Shown here: positions 25,101-32,078 of the stretch, in pieces
Layout of the letters: the number at the start of each line of letters is the position of its first letter
How positions within the stretch are numbered: the stretch's first letter is position 1
Source of the DNA: Symsagittifera roscoffensis
Lineage: Eukaryota; Xenacoelomorpha; Acoela; Convolutidae
Length of the DNA: 64,000 nucleotides
Direction of reading: 5' to 3'
Assembly: GCF_963678635.1 (NCBI RefSeq)
Contig: NC_087064.1
Span: 72,973,465 to 73,037,464 of the forward strand
Made by a program: the position numbers and the translations under genes
Notes under the pieces: model-generated
Told to the model about the DNA's origin: nothing
Database searches by the model: none
What the model saw: the letters and a program-made list of their open reading frames with translations, nothing else

Positions 25101-26486
25101 GTGTTATCTTGCCCAAGTATCGAAATTTGACATGCATGGTAATTAATTATTTTTCCACACATCTGCTGAACATATACCACCTTGTAAAATTAAGTTTTGT
25201 CCACAATAAGAGGGGACGTTAAAATAGTCTTAAATGTGTCGCAATTTCTATTATATCCCCTTAGAATTGCATAACTTGTTTTTGTCGAATGTGTGAGTGT
25301 GGAGGGGGGGGGAGTAAGAGAGGCTTAAATGTGTCCCCTAGTCTAATATATAAGCTTATTTCGCACTTTTCCAGATATGGAGAAGGATAGGCTGGACCAG
25401 ATGAGACACGAGATTGAGTTGCTGAAGAGCCAGGTGAGTCTGGAGAACAAAGTGAAGGAGGAGAATGCTCAGTTGGCAGCCAGACTGCTGGAGGAGAAGC
25501 GCCAGACAGACGAAGCCATGAACAACCGGATGAGGGACAAACTCAAAGTCGAGGTCAAGTATAGAAAAAACACAACGCTACTAATCACAACGGCAAACCT
25601 TACCAAACCCTTACAAAAACTGAGCATTTATTTTTGATAAGAAATGTTTAGTTAGTCGCAAAGATCAAATTTTCGAGAAAAAAATTAGTGGATGTTTTTT
25701 TAAAGTTCAGCTCGTTGAAATATATAGTTCAGCATCATGTGTCTTTTCTTTTTATGCAATCACTTTTTCCTTTAGCTCAAGGTTCAAATCGCGCTAAATT
25801 GACCTTTTGACAAAAAACGTTAGAAAAAATCATTGGCGAAAAACTAATTAAACAAACTACGACCCAAAGTTTGAATTGCTGCTTCAAATTTTCTGGCGAA
25901 TATCTTTTAGCAGGGGCAGATTTAAGGGCGGGCGGTTGGACAGACACCTTTCCTCAGGGATTCGACCCCTGCCGACCCAAAGGGTCCCCCTTTGTACTGT
26001 TTTGAGATATCCTTTTTTGGTGACGGACCCTAAAAATTTTATAAAGGCGCCTTGGGCGCTTATGTATACTAATTTTCAAGGGGGAGCGCAAGCCGAAAAA
26101 CGCAATTTTTTGGTGAAATTTTCCCAAAAAATGCTTAAAAAACCAATTTTTGGCCTTTTTTGAAAATCCGCCTGCCCCCCTCTCTCGAAAGTCCTAGATC
26201 CGCCGCTGTTTTATAGCATAGCCCATCAAATCTTTTCTGCCTTTAGATTTCTAAAAAGGAGAAAGAAATCGAACAACGACAGAACAAATACGAGAAACAC
26301 AATCTGTCGGCCGAGAACGAAATAGACCACGCGAAGAAAAACAACGACCGGAAACTAGATGAGAAAGAGAAACTGGTAGAGCTGAGAGCCGAACAGAGCG
26401 CGAAAATACTCAAAGCACAGCAGAAGAGTTGGGAGACGACCCAGTTTGAGAAGATCAAGAGCCTAAGTGCCAGCATAGTCAGCTGA
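967..26486 (+). CDS. Coiled-coil protein of unknown family (spliced gene, at least nine exons)
   Basis: Proposed join: 967-1106, 2054-2222 (or its copy 8597-8765), 2501-2605 (or its copy 9043-9147), 14986-15030 (tentative), 15808-15961, 16847-16983, 18064-18250, 25375-25553, 26247-26486. The phases agree throughout and the frame ends in TGA. The product is about 450 residues. A Ser/Arg/Gly-rich, probably disordered N-terminus is followed by almost continuous highly charged heptad-like sequence rich in E, K, Q, R and L, and a short non-coiled tail ending SLSASIVS. There is no signal peptide, transmembrane segment or catalytic motif. Such proteins usually act as cytoskeletal, centrosomal, ciliary or trafficking scaffolds, but that is inference from composition only. 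FBF1- or trichoplein-like proteins are possibilities I could not confirm. The exon sequence is clearly more GC-rich than the introns, which supports real coding. The gene converges with the TMEM131-like gene. Exons 2 and 3 are duplicated in tandem. Confidence 0.75.
2054..2222 (+). CDS. Coiled-coil gene, exon 2 (copy a)
   Basis: The acceptor is TATTATCAG. The exon starts with one base completing Arg (AG|A) and then reads KEHRDDSGRNSS to EVAGQKQ, ending in phase 0 at CAG|GTCGGC. It is rich in Ser, Gly, Arg and Lys and includes RMSRSNSSIGASLDLL, a possible basophilic phosphorylation segment. The phase pair (2,0) means it cannot follow exon 3 in frame. Confidence 0.75.
2501..2605 (+). CDS. Coiled-coil gene, exon 3 (copy a)
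   Basis: The exon is 105 nt and encodes 35 residues (VNKEEARRLKQLSLKLEQER to LEKDKE). It is flanked by an AAAACAG acceptor and a GTGAGTC donor, phase 0 at both ends. Hydrophobic spacing at L, L, L, L, I and L is heptad-like. Thirty-five residues is exactly five heptads, so the exon can be skipped or repeated without breaking the coiled-coil register. Confidence 0.8.
3230..4130 (-). pseudogene. LINE reverse-transcriptase remnant, unit 1
   Basis: Read on the - strand, pieces in several frames show a non-LTR reverse transcriptase of the CR1/jockey type. They include SILGPLLFILFINDIP, then YLYANYT where YADDT is expected (catalytic Asp pair lost), then KYLGLYLNKK, then a thumb/connection segment (LRKILNRPQLNQFYQAYV, HGVLIYGS). 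Stops and frameshifts throughout show that it is dead. It sits antisense in an intron of the coiled-coil gene and was duplicated with the segment. Confidence 0.8.
4402..5305 (+). other. Unrecognised broken open reading frame, unit 1
   Basis: This corresponds to the longer open frame at 10946-11341 in unit 2 but is interrupted here. A one-base change in a run of A residues near 4548 shifts the frame, and about 140 bp at 4704-4844 with stops is present only in this copy. Shorter frames follow (4956-5195, 5081-5305). I recognise no domain. A decayed transposon ORF is the most likely origin. Confidence 0.35.
7859..8318. mobile_element. Foldback (long inverted repeat) element, unit 1
   Basis: The left arm (7859 to about 7953) is built of repeats of GACAATTCAGCCAAA. 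The right arm (about 8201-8318) is its reverse complement with an extra internal repeat (GGCTGAATTGTCTTTGGC). The flanks carry CGCGTC on both sides (7853-7858, 8319-8324), a plausible 6-bp target duplication. The GC-rich centre contains GGCGACGCGCGCGTAGCGCG and a short array of TCTAGCGTTATGTTA-like units. No transposase is encoded, so it is non-autonomous. Confidence 0.75.
8597..8765 (+). CDS. Coiled-coil gene, exon 2 (copy b)
   Basis: This is the duplicate of 2054-2222 with intact acceptor, donor (CAG|GTTGGC) and reading frame. By eye the only protein differences are Ala to Gly in the SIG(A/G)SL segment and Gln to Glu near the 3-prime end. Spliced after exon 3 (phase 0) it would read AAA AGA GCA CCG AGA TGA and stop, so it can only replace copy a or be skipped. 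Confidence 0.65.
9043..9147 (+). CDS. Coiled-coil gene, exon 3 (copy b)
   Basis: This is the duplicate of 2501-2605, again 35 codons in phase 0 with intact splice sites. One Arg becomes Thr (QETKLINQ instead of QERKLINQ). It could substitute for copy a or be spliced in tandem with it, adding five heptads. Confidence 0.7.
9773..10653 (-). pseudogene. LINE reverse-transcriptase remnant, unit 2
   Basis: This is the duplicate of the minus-strand remnant at 3230-4130, with the same order of fragments (SILGP, KYLG, LRKILNRPQLNQFYQAYV, IYGS) and the same loss of the intact catalytic motif. It lies in an intron and is non-functional. Confidence 0.8.
10946..11341 (+). other. Unrecognised 131-codon open frame, unit 2
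   Basis: This is the longest open frame in the duplicated unit. It is basic and includes KKHVRKRRASFIDIDGIKYC and MLEFNLNDILSRTKFPL. It lacks the roughly 140-bp segment and the frameshift of the unit 1 copy, so it may be closer to the ancestral state of a transposon ORF. Frames at 11356-11595 and 11481-11696 may continue it. No family is recognised, so I assign no function. Confidence 0.3.
14272..14672. mobile_element. Foldback element, unit 2
   Basis: This is the duplicate of the foldback element at 7859-8318. The right arm is shorter here because one internal GGCTGAATTGTCTTTGGC repeat is missing, and the central GCG-rich palindrome differs by a few bases. This shows that the modular arms expand and contract. 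Confidence 0.7.
14986..15030 (+). CDS. Coiled-coil gene, candidate 45-nt microexon 4
   Basis: The segment follows a CTCTTACAGAG acceptor and reads SCKQLEQTKFNNNRQ before a CAG|GTATCT donor, in phase 0 at both ends. It would fit between exon 3 and the exon at 15808. The acceptor requires AG at 14984-14985. Using CAG at 14981-14983 would give the wrong phase. The call rests only on splice-site and composition fit. Confidence 0.4.
15808..15961 (+). CDS. Coiled-coil gene, exon 5
   Basis: The exon reads VHRKEQNQLQDRKRDLKKRE to LDTREKVI plus one base, between a GTT-rich acceptor (TGTTGTTTTGAG) and a GTTAGT donor. The sequence is strongly charged and coiled-coil forming. Phase 0 at the start and phase 1 at the end match its neighbours. 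Confidence 0.8.
16847..16983 (+). CDS. Coiled-coil gene, exon 6
   Basis: After the acceptor AATCAG it takes two bases to complete Asn, then reads QKEKKLLRSQQEFEEHKKRE to ENDRLRAQ, ending in phase 0 at CAG|GTAGAT. It continues the coiled coil. Confidence 0.8.
17027..17520. mobile_element. hAT-type MITE (CAGGGACGGATTTAG end), right end decayed
   Basis: The left end CAGGGACGGATTTAGGAGGG matches the terminal repeat of the copies at 25911-26208 and 60669-60827. Internal landmarks (GGGATTCGACACCTGC, GGGGAGCGCGCGCCGAAAAA, a run of C near 17510) follow in the same order. The right terminal repeat is not intact. It lies in an intron of the coiled-coil gene. Confidence 0.6.
18064..18250 (+). CDS. Coiled-coil gene, exon 7
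   Basis: The exon reads MLKEIEERREMERSYIQRDQ to LLHEKRKL plus one base, between CTGTGTAG and GTTAGT. It is rich in E, R and Q with repeated heptads. The initial ATG is internal to the gene here, although an alternative promoter could use it. Confidence 0.8.
18739..18964 (+). repeat. 5-prime LTR of the gypsy-like element
   Basis: It aligns with 21580-21817 through GATAA, GATGCT-TATGTCAAAT, TATCCCTAATGACATAT, TTGTTTTATGTA and TTGCACCGATCCACA. Boundaries are approximate. A primer binding site may begin with TGGTGTTTACAC just downstream, but I could not assign a tRNA. Confidence 0.6.
19102..19482 (+). pseudogene. gag remnant of the gypsy-like element
   Basis: The frame at 19165-19482 reads TFNEIHDVVRDYC-like capsid sequence, AERAVFLSAVQNRKESNDDF and LRETARYCNF. 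These match the retrotransposon gag pattern of an R-x-F-x-x-R-x-Q core followed by a leucine-rich segment and a Cys. An ATG at about 19102 starts a short frame that breaks before joining it. Confidence 0.65.
19672..20030 (+). pseudogene. Zinc-knuckle and protease remnants of the gypsy-like element
   Basis: Around 19675-19775 the translation gives CGGKPHGDKFCPS and SCGKIGHYAKK. This is a CCHC knuckle missing its first cysteine in frame, with a frameshift near the last one. Around 19972-20021 it gives VDTAADTTVIS, matching an aspartic protease active site with D-T-A in place of D-S/T-G, and then a stop. Confidence 0.55.
20430..21030 (+). pseudogene. Reverse transcriptase joined to integrase by internal deletion
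   Basis: The RT part shows RLCAEYKVHINGN, PLNDLETIFRNLKEANLFSK and DAYHQIELNG. Within about 30 bases the integrase core follows: VDTETGWIETF, GLPEIVVSDNG, PRANGLAEKAVQ and HRNTSKAKAKTPGELVLGQ. The YVDD box, RNase H and the zinc-binding HHCC domain are missing. The integrase D, D and E positions can still be seen, but frameshifts and stops (for example after VVSDNGH) kill it. Confidence 0.65.
21580..21817 (+). repeat. 3-prime LTR of the gypsy-like element
   Basis: This is the direct-repeat partner of 18739-18964, with the same landmarks in the same order. No clean polypurine tract is visible before it. Confidence 0.6.
22180..23356 (+). pseudogene. LINE reverse-transcriptase pseudogene
   Basis: Scattered frames on the + strand match a CR1/jockey-type RT: KVIPVNKNFGLSQAGNFRPT, then RVAQGS-FGPLFFIIYMNDI, then NLYVDDRALI at the catalytic box, then YLGVYLGSKLNLEVN. 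The end region (23060-23356) is open but anonymous. Many stops and frameshifts are present. It lies in the intron between exons 7 and 8 of the coiled-coil gene. Confidence 0.7.
23954..25011. mobile_element. Composite hAT-type MITE pair
   Basis: The left end AGGCGGATTTAGGGGGGCGG and right end CTTAGATCCGCCCCTG are the inverted ends of the CAGGGGCGGAT family. Two copies of the internal landmark GGGGAGCGCGCG (about 24144 and 24762) show that two partial elements lie head to tail, or that one inserted in another. About 300 bp between them is not obviously related. Confidence 0.6.
25375..25553 (+). CDS. Coiled-coil gene, exon 8
   Basis: After the acceptor TTTTCCAG it reads MEKDRLDQMRHEIELLKSQ to NRMRDKLKVE with donor GAG|GTCAAG, phase 0. 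An internal CAG|GTGAGTC at about 25433 is a strong alternative donor, also in phase 0. A short isoform lacking 40 residues is therefore possible. Confidence 0.75.
25911..26208. mobile_element. hAT-type MITE, about 298 bp
   Basis: The ends CAGGGGCAGATTTAAGGGCG and CTAGATCCGCCGCTG form inverted repeats. The flanking octamers TCTTTTAG and TTTTATAG match at six of eight positions, consistent with an aged 8-bp hAT target duplication. It lies about 40 bp upstream of the last exon of the coiled-coil gene. Confidence 0.75.
26247..26486 (+). CDS. Coiled-coil gene, terminal exon 9
   Basis: The acceptor is CTGCCTTTAG. The frame reads ISKKEKEIEQRQNKYEKHN, a basic/acidic coiled segment (DHAKKNNDRKLDEKEK), then SWETTQFEKIKSLSASIVS and TGA at 26484. 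The final 20 residues lose the heptad pattern and may form a conserved C-terminal motif. Possible A-rich polyadenylation signals lie near 26600 (AATATA). Confidence 0.8.
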   Translation: MSKKEKEIEQRQNKYEKHNLSAENEIDHAKKNNDRKLDEKEKLVELRAEQSAKILKAQQKSWETTQFEKIKSLSASIVS

Positions 26487-26912
26487 ATAGACACCACATA
26501 CAGTGCCAAAAACAACAAAACCCATTTACAGTTTAACCTATTTTTGCAGCTCAAATTGGAAACTTGAAAAAAATATTTTATTTTAATTTTCATTTTGAGC
26601 AAAAATATAAAAAATTTATAGCAGAGAAGACAAAAACAATCACATTTAACGCTCAGATAAATCACTCACGTCCTTGACAGCTTCGAGCAACTTTGACGTC
26701 ACATATAGCAACAAAACTATCAAATACCGGATTGTTGAACTCAGGGAAAACTGAAACACGAGGGCAAAAATGCATTTCGCAAACACGCAAGAAGCCGCAA
26801 AATGAACTTTAAACGAACCAGATAAAACAAAAAGAAAACCAAACCACACAAATTTTTCTGGACCGAAGCACAGAAATATAAGGCACAGAAAAATAACAGA
26901 AAAAAATCAACC

Positions 26913-26996
26913 TCAAAAAATGACTCAAACATTCGTATTAGGGAACAGCTTCAAAAAGTGACTCAAACACTCGTATTAGGGAACAGCTATGAATTC
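26913..26996. repeat. Tandem repeat, 38-bp unit, two copies
   Basis: TGACTCAAAC(A)TTCGTATTAGGG followed by AACAGCT occurs twice with a 38-bp spacing. Confidence 0.8.
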
Positions 26997-28984
26997 CGAA
27001 TGCTCCTCAAGGTATCCGAAATACTTTTTGTTTTGGTTCATATGTGAAATTGAACACAAAGGCGAAACCGCGCTTCGCACCACTTGCGATACAAAATAAG
27101 AAAGCCGCTACGCTTCGCACCACTTGCGATACAAAACAAGAAAGTCGGAAAAAATGAATGAGTTTAGTTTTTAAACAAAAACATGCCAAGACAACTGAAT
27201 GTTGAAATATAATCGAAAAAAAATTTATCAAGCGGTTCAAAAGCCGAAAATATTTTAGCAGAAACCTTTTAAGCCAAAAAAAAATCAACAGAACTTAATA
27301 CTTAAAAACGTATTTCACTCACACTCAAATCACATACACACATTAACGAAACTTTATTTGTTCTTCGAATAAAACAGTATGAGGTCACTAAGCCGATATA
27401 ATGTAGGCCGAAACCTATTAGGCCGAAAAAAACTAAGAAAAGTTTTTAAAAAAATATTTTGGCTTATAAAAAATTATCAAGTCTCCCTCGCCTTCAAAAC
27501 ATACACAGGCGCGTAAAATTTTTTTGCTAGTCAAAAAACGCAGTATAAAACCATTATGCCGATTTTATAGAGGCTGAAAGGTATCGAGCAAAAAAAAGGA
27601 AAAGAAAAATCAAAAATTCGAAAATAGTGTCATAATAAATTAAGAATTCTGTGATTTTGTGCAATCCAAAGGAGAGCAAAAACTTTATTTTTTCTAGAAA
27701 TTAATCAAAAACAGATCACTAAGCCCAAAAAAGAAGCAGATGTTTTTTTGAAAGCAAAAAAGAAAGTATTCGAAATTTAGTAAAATTACAAATAGCAGAA
27801 AAAAAATCAAACACTTAAAGCAACTACAATGAAAGTTGCGTCGAGCAGAAAAAAAATAGTTTTACGATGTGGCAACTAAGCTGAAAAAACATATCCAGAA
27901 AAATAACAAGCCGACAATTTTGTTCAAACGGAAAGTTTCCTGATTGAAAAAAGAAAAAAACAGGATCTGCCAATTTCAAACCCAAGAGCTCTGAAGTTCC
28001 AGGCGTATTTGTTACCTCCAGGCCAAGTATGCCGGAGACGCAAAAAATTTTGAATTTAATGAGCTAAACTTGAATTAACAATTTCTAATTGGGACTATTC
28101 TGGGAACAAAATTCTGGACGGGAAAATGTCTAATACCCGATTGCAAAACCCCTGCTTATTGCAGACTTTAATAAAGTTTATTCAAATTTTCAAATTTTTT
28201 TCAACAAAATGCTTACTGCTCACATAGAAACGCAATATTTGAACATCTAGAAATGATTTTTGAGCCGGAGTAATATGCTTTTTACACTGCTTGTTTTAAA
28301 CAAAAAAACAGGTAATCAGCGCGGACTGTTTATCCCAACTAGATCAATAGGCAATTTTCAAACCACCATGAATTCGCCAAAAATGTAACAAGTTTGAGGG
28401 TGTCAAGTCCGTGGTATTCTTCCGATATAGGATCATTGAATGGTAGAAAATATGATCGAGTCTTGTAGGAAAAATATGGCAGCGATTTGTTCGCCCCAAC
28501 TCACTTTGGAATGATTATGTAAACTCTTCAGAAGTTGTATTAATTGGTAGATCCTATACGCTCCACATCATAGATAAGAGCAAACGAACATACTTCAATT
28601 TAGCTCATATAGCCTATCACTCCGTGCCTTAGTATATTTTTGCTAGGGGTGTTTTTTTACTGACAAGTTTCGAAATTTCTTCGGCATTTTGAAAGATATT
28701 GACACTCTTGAGCTCAAAATTTTTTTTTTCAACTTTTCAAAGAATGAAAACAATCACGTTCAAGCTTTAAGCCCTTTCTTGGTTGCTTCGAGCCATTTGC
28801 GATTGGAGAGCGTAATTTTTGTACCACTTGGCAAAACAAATTGAAAGGTGTTCAAATATAAATCAAAAATCAAACCGCAAAACAAAGGTTTGAGCGTGAG
28901 CAATTAAGAAGTTTTCTAAAACGAACATGACTTAAAAAGTAATTAGTGTCCTGCATGGACTGGCAATAATTGGCTTTCAAAGGA

Positions 28985-29416
28985 TAGCCAACAGACAGTT
29001 GGAAAAGAGTCAATGAACGCGCGTAAACATCACAATTTTCGAATTTACTTGAAAAAAAAGTTGCGACCTTGAAACTCTTGGAATTTTTTGATCTATTTAC
29101 GATCGATACTTTTCCGATAAAAGGAGAACAGTTTGAGAAAACTTCATCAAACGGTAAAAAAAATTTCGCTGGGAAATCTGATAAGTAAACTCTGTTTTTT
29201 CGTAAGAGTGAAGGTCATGTTTTTCGTGACCTTCACTCTTTCGTTGTTCGATAGTGGAGTTTGCCTTCTTTTTAACAAAGAAAATGATAAGAACTTAAAA
29301 GAAACAAAAAATCAAACCGCGAAAAAAGTGAATGAGCCTGAACAAACTTTGACTTTCCCTGAAAAGAAAATCATCGCGACCTATATAAGAATCTGAACAC
29401 TATTCATCGACTCTTA
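28985..29416. mobile_element. GAGTCAATGAACG-family MITE, full-length copy
   Basis: The left end has GGAAAAGAGTCAATGAACGC and the right end has ATTCATCGACTCTTAA. Internal landmarks are a GTGACCTTCACTC palindrome, TTCGATAGTGGAGTTTGCC and CGCGACCTATATAAG close to the right end. No coding capacity was found. Confidence 0.7.
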
Positions 29417-30962
29417 ATGAATCCAGTTGTCTGAAGCAATCTAAATGCTTCAAACTAATCAATCGATCTTCAAGTAAACCAACTCATCAATCGCGAGTAA
29501 TTTGTGATCTGTGGATCCAAATTTGCTTCTTTAGACATCTGCAAACCTTCTTCAGAGCATCTGCAAACCTTCTTCAGGCTCGGATCTTTAATTGCACATC
29601 TAATGAAAGAATTTGACTTTTGGGCCAAGTTCAGAAAGAAAAAAAACAGAGGAAGCAAGATATTGAATTAGCTTTCAATTTTTCAGATGGTTATGAACTG
29701 TCAGATATCGGACCAATATTTCAAGATTGCGACAATAATTGACATAGTTAGTTTCATGACATTTTTGCATCTATTTATTAAACACTCATTAGTTATTTGA
29801 TTGGATGAGATTAGACATCAACGTTCAAAAACCATGGCAATGTACATCTTCAAACAGGTTTGTGGCATTTAACAACGCATAGGTTTGGTAGAAAATTTAT
29901 TAATATCACACGAGAAAAAAGAGATTACATATTTTGGTAGTGTTTGTATTGTGATATGTAGAGTGAAATGTAGCTCAAATAGAACAAATGAAAGAGCACT
30001 GTACTAAGTGTACAAATGGAGTCTGTGACATTTGAGAATCATTTACTTTAATCACTCCTACCATAAACTTCAGTAGTTTCTTCATTATTTTAGTTTCTTC
30101 ATTATTCTTCTTGACTCCTGAAACTTCTTAAGCGCAATCACTTAAGCACGCGCAATAAGTTTTGTTTTGTTTATGAGCTCAGTGACATTTGGAAGACTTG
30201 ATTTTTACGAGAAACTAAGTTTTAAAAGAGCACTCTTTTTGATTTACGGAAATTTGATTAAGTTGAAACTAATGCACCTTAGAGTCCTTTCCCCCATAAA
30301 CTCAACTTTATGTGTAACAAGTGGTAGTTAGAAATTGACTTCCTTGTAATAAAAAAATTCAAACAGCCATCAGTTAATTAAAGGGGAGTTTTAAAACCAG
30401 TTTCAGCCTAGTTTTGACTAAAGTCGACTTTTATTAGGGCTTTTTACAATTCTTTTTAGGACGAGACAAAACATTGCATTAACGTCACAGACTAATTTCT
30501 TTAATAAAGACAAACGTCTCTAGCGCTGCTTTTAATATCGTTTTGCTATCTTTTTCTCTTTTTAGTTAATTGTAGTTTTGCTATTCTTCATTTCTGCGGC
30601 AACCTATCTTTGCTTCCATCCTTTTTATCGGCGACTCTGTTTTTGCCCCGTTTGTCTATTGTCTCATCATCTCCTGACTGTCTTGTGTTATCTTCGTCTT
30701 CTTCGTTGAATGGAGCCACTGGCAAATGACTCCGACGCACCGGCTGAAGCATAATTTGACGCAGTGAAGAAGCATAATTTTACTGGGACGCAACAGATTA
30801 GATGGATTGGGAAAAGGGCGAACCCTACACCTATGGCGCCTCAAAAATAAAATTTACACAGGCGAAGCAGCACGCCGCCTATACCAGCGAAGAAAATATA
30901 TTTTTTAATGCTTTACACTATCTTCTCGCTCGCTTATTTTGCTCGAAACTACTATCAGGAAA

Positions 30963-31161
30963 ACATAGCAAACAGACAGTTGGAAAAAATCAATGAACTC
31001 AAATTAACAGAAAGAAAATACTATTACTGTTCGCTAGTTGAGTTTTCTTTCCTTTTGCATAGAAAAAAAACGGAAAAAATTAAAAACCATACTGCGAAAA
31101 ATCAAATTTAAGCATGAACGAAATATAAGACTTTTTCCTGAACTACGTTCATTGCCTCTTA
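30963..31161. mobile_element. GAGTCAATGAACG-family MITE, internally deleted copy
   Basis: The left end GACAGTTGGAAAAAATCAAT and right end CTACGTTCATTGCCTCTTAA are kept, with most of the centre lost. It lies about 190 bp downstream of the stop codon of the TMEM131-like gene. Confidence 0.65.
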
Positions 31162-31350
31162 AACACTGGCCGCCAATAAACCAAACATAAACATATAATG
31201 GTATGCAGCAAAAGTAAACCAGATATAATATTATTGCAGCAAAACGAATGAACACTTGTATTTGCGTTTTGGTTTGAGAAAGTGGATATCGTAATATGAC
31301 ACAACGCTTCGCAGATGTTAACAACTGTATTTTTACTTTTCAAAGCCTGG

Positions 31351-32078
31351 TCAAAAAATGGGAAGGAAACTCACCCATTCAGTGGACGGCAGTGGCGATA
31401 TGAAGTGATTCTCTGGCTTCCACCAGATGTTCAAGTCAGTCGAGAGAGAATTCCTTCCTATTCTGGTTCCCTGATCATACCACCCTATAGGCCCAAAGTT
31501 GTTCAGCTCACAGCGCGATGAATCAGTGAGCAGCGAATCCCTTTTCCAAATGCTGGATATATCAGCGTCCGAACCAAAAGTCTTCCTTGTGAACTTATCG
31601 TCAATTTCATCACTGGACTCTTCGGCAGTTTCGTTCAGCGCCAGCAAAGGCAGCGGAGCCAGTTTCGAATTCCACGTTTTATTCCACTGGGACTCATTTG
31701 CCAAGTTGTTGTCGCTGTTCCAAATAGACGAACTGTCAATTAGCAGATTCTCAGCACTCGTAGATCGAATTTGCTTGATAATCTTTTCTCCATTGGTGTC
31801 GAAAAATTTACTTTGCTTTTCCTGTTTGGCCTCTGATTCCGCTTGACTGCTGAATTCTTTGCCTCTAGTGTCCAAATATTTGGCATCTTCAGTTTTGCAC
31901 TCCTGCTTCTTGCGCTCCGGAGGTGGCCAACAGGGCCCAGAAGACGACATTTCAGTGTTATTGTACTTTCTGCCAGCTGGTTTGAACATGTTCGTCTCCA
32001 TAAAAGGAGGGTATCTGCCGCTGTCAAGCGACCCACTGAACAGGGCTTCTTTCATGTCAACTCCCGGCAAGAAAGGGT
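31351..32078 (-). CDS. TMEM131: TMEM131-like gene, last exon
   Basis: The acceptor is CCTGCTTTAG. It begins with two bases completing Asp, then [15 protein letters not shown]. The exon is polar and Ser/Asn-rich with three Trp-containing patches ([26 protein letters not shown]) and a near-terminal [17 protein letters not shown]. The TMEM131 C-terminus likewise has an R-I-G-x-x-S-S patch among Trp residues, the region reported to contact TRAPP. The stop codon is at 31353-31351. Confidence 0.75.

Larger units (their letters stand above)
26487..31350. other. Intergenic interval between the two convergent genes
   Basis: No coding gene is supported. Visible contents are a 38-bp tandem repeat (26921-26996), a 46-bp tandem pair (27055-27140) related to the SINE tail, a CCGATTGCAAAACCCCTGC repeat end near 28139-28160, and GAGTCAATGAACG-family elements at 28985-29416 and 30963-31161. 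The numerous minus-strand frames opposite the last exon of the coiled-coil gene are shadows. The 3-prime UTRs of both genes must lie here. Confidence 0.6.

Noticed and set aside
26243-26665. 140-codon - strand ORF with runs of Ser/Phe
   Set aside because: It is the antisense shadow of the terminal coiled-coil exon, whose GA-rich codons read as S/F on the opposite strand.
31499-31846. 115-codon + strand ORF (also 31859-32176)
   Set aside because: Antisense shadow of the last exon of the TMEM131-like gene.
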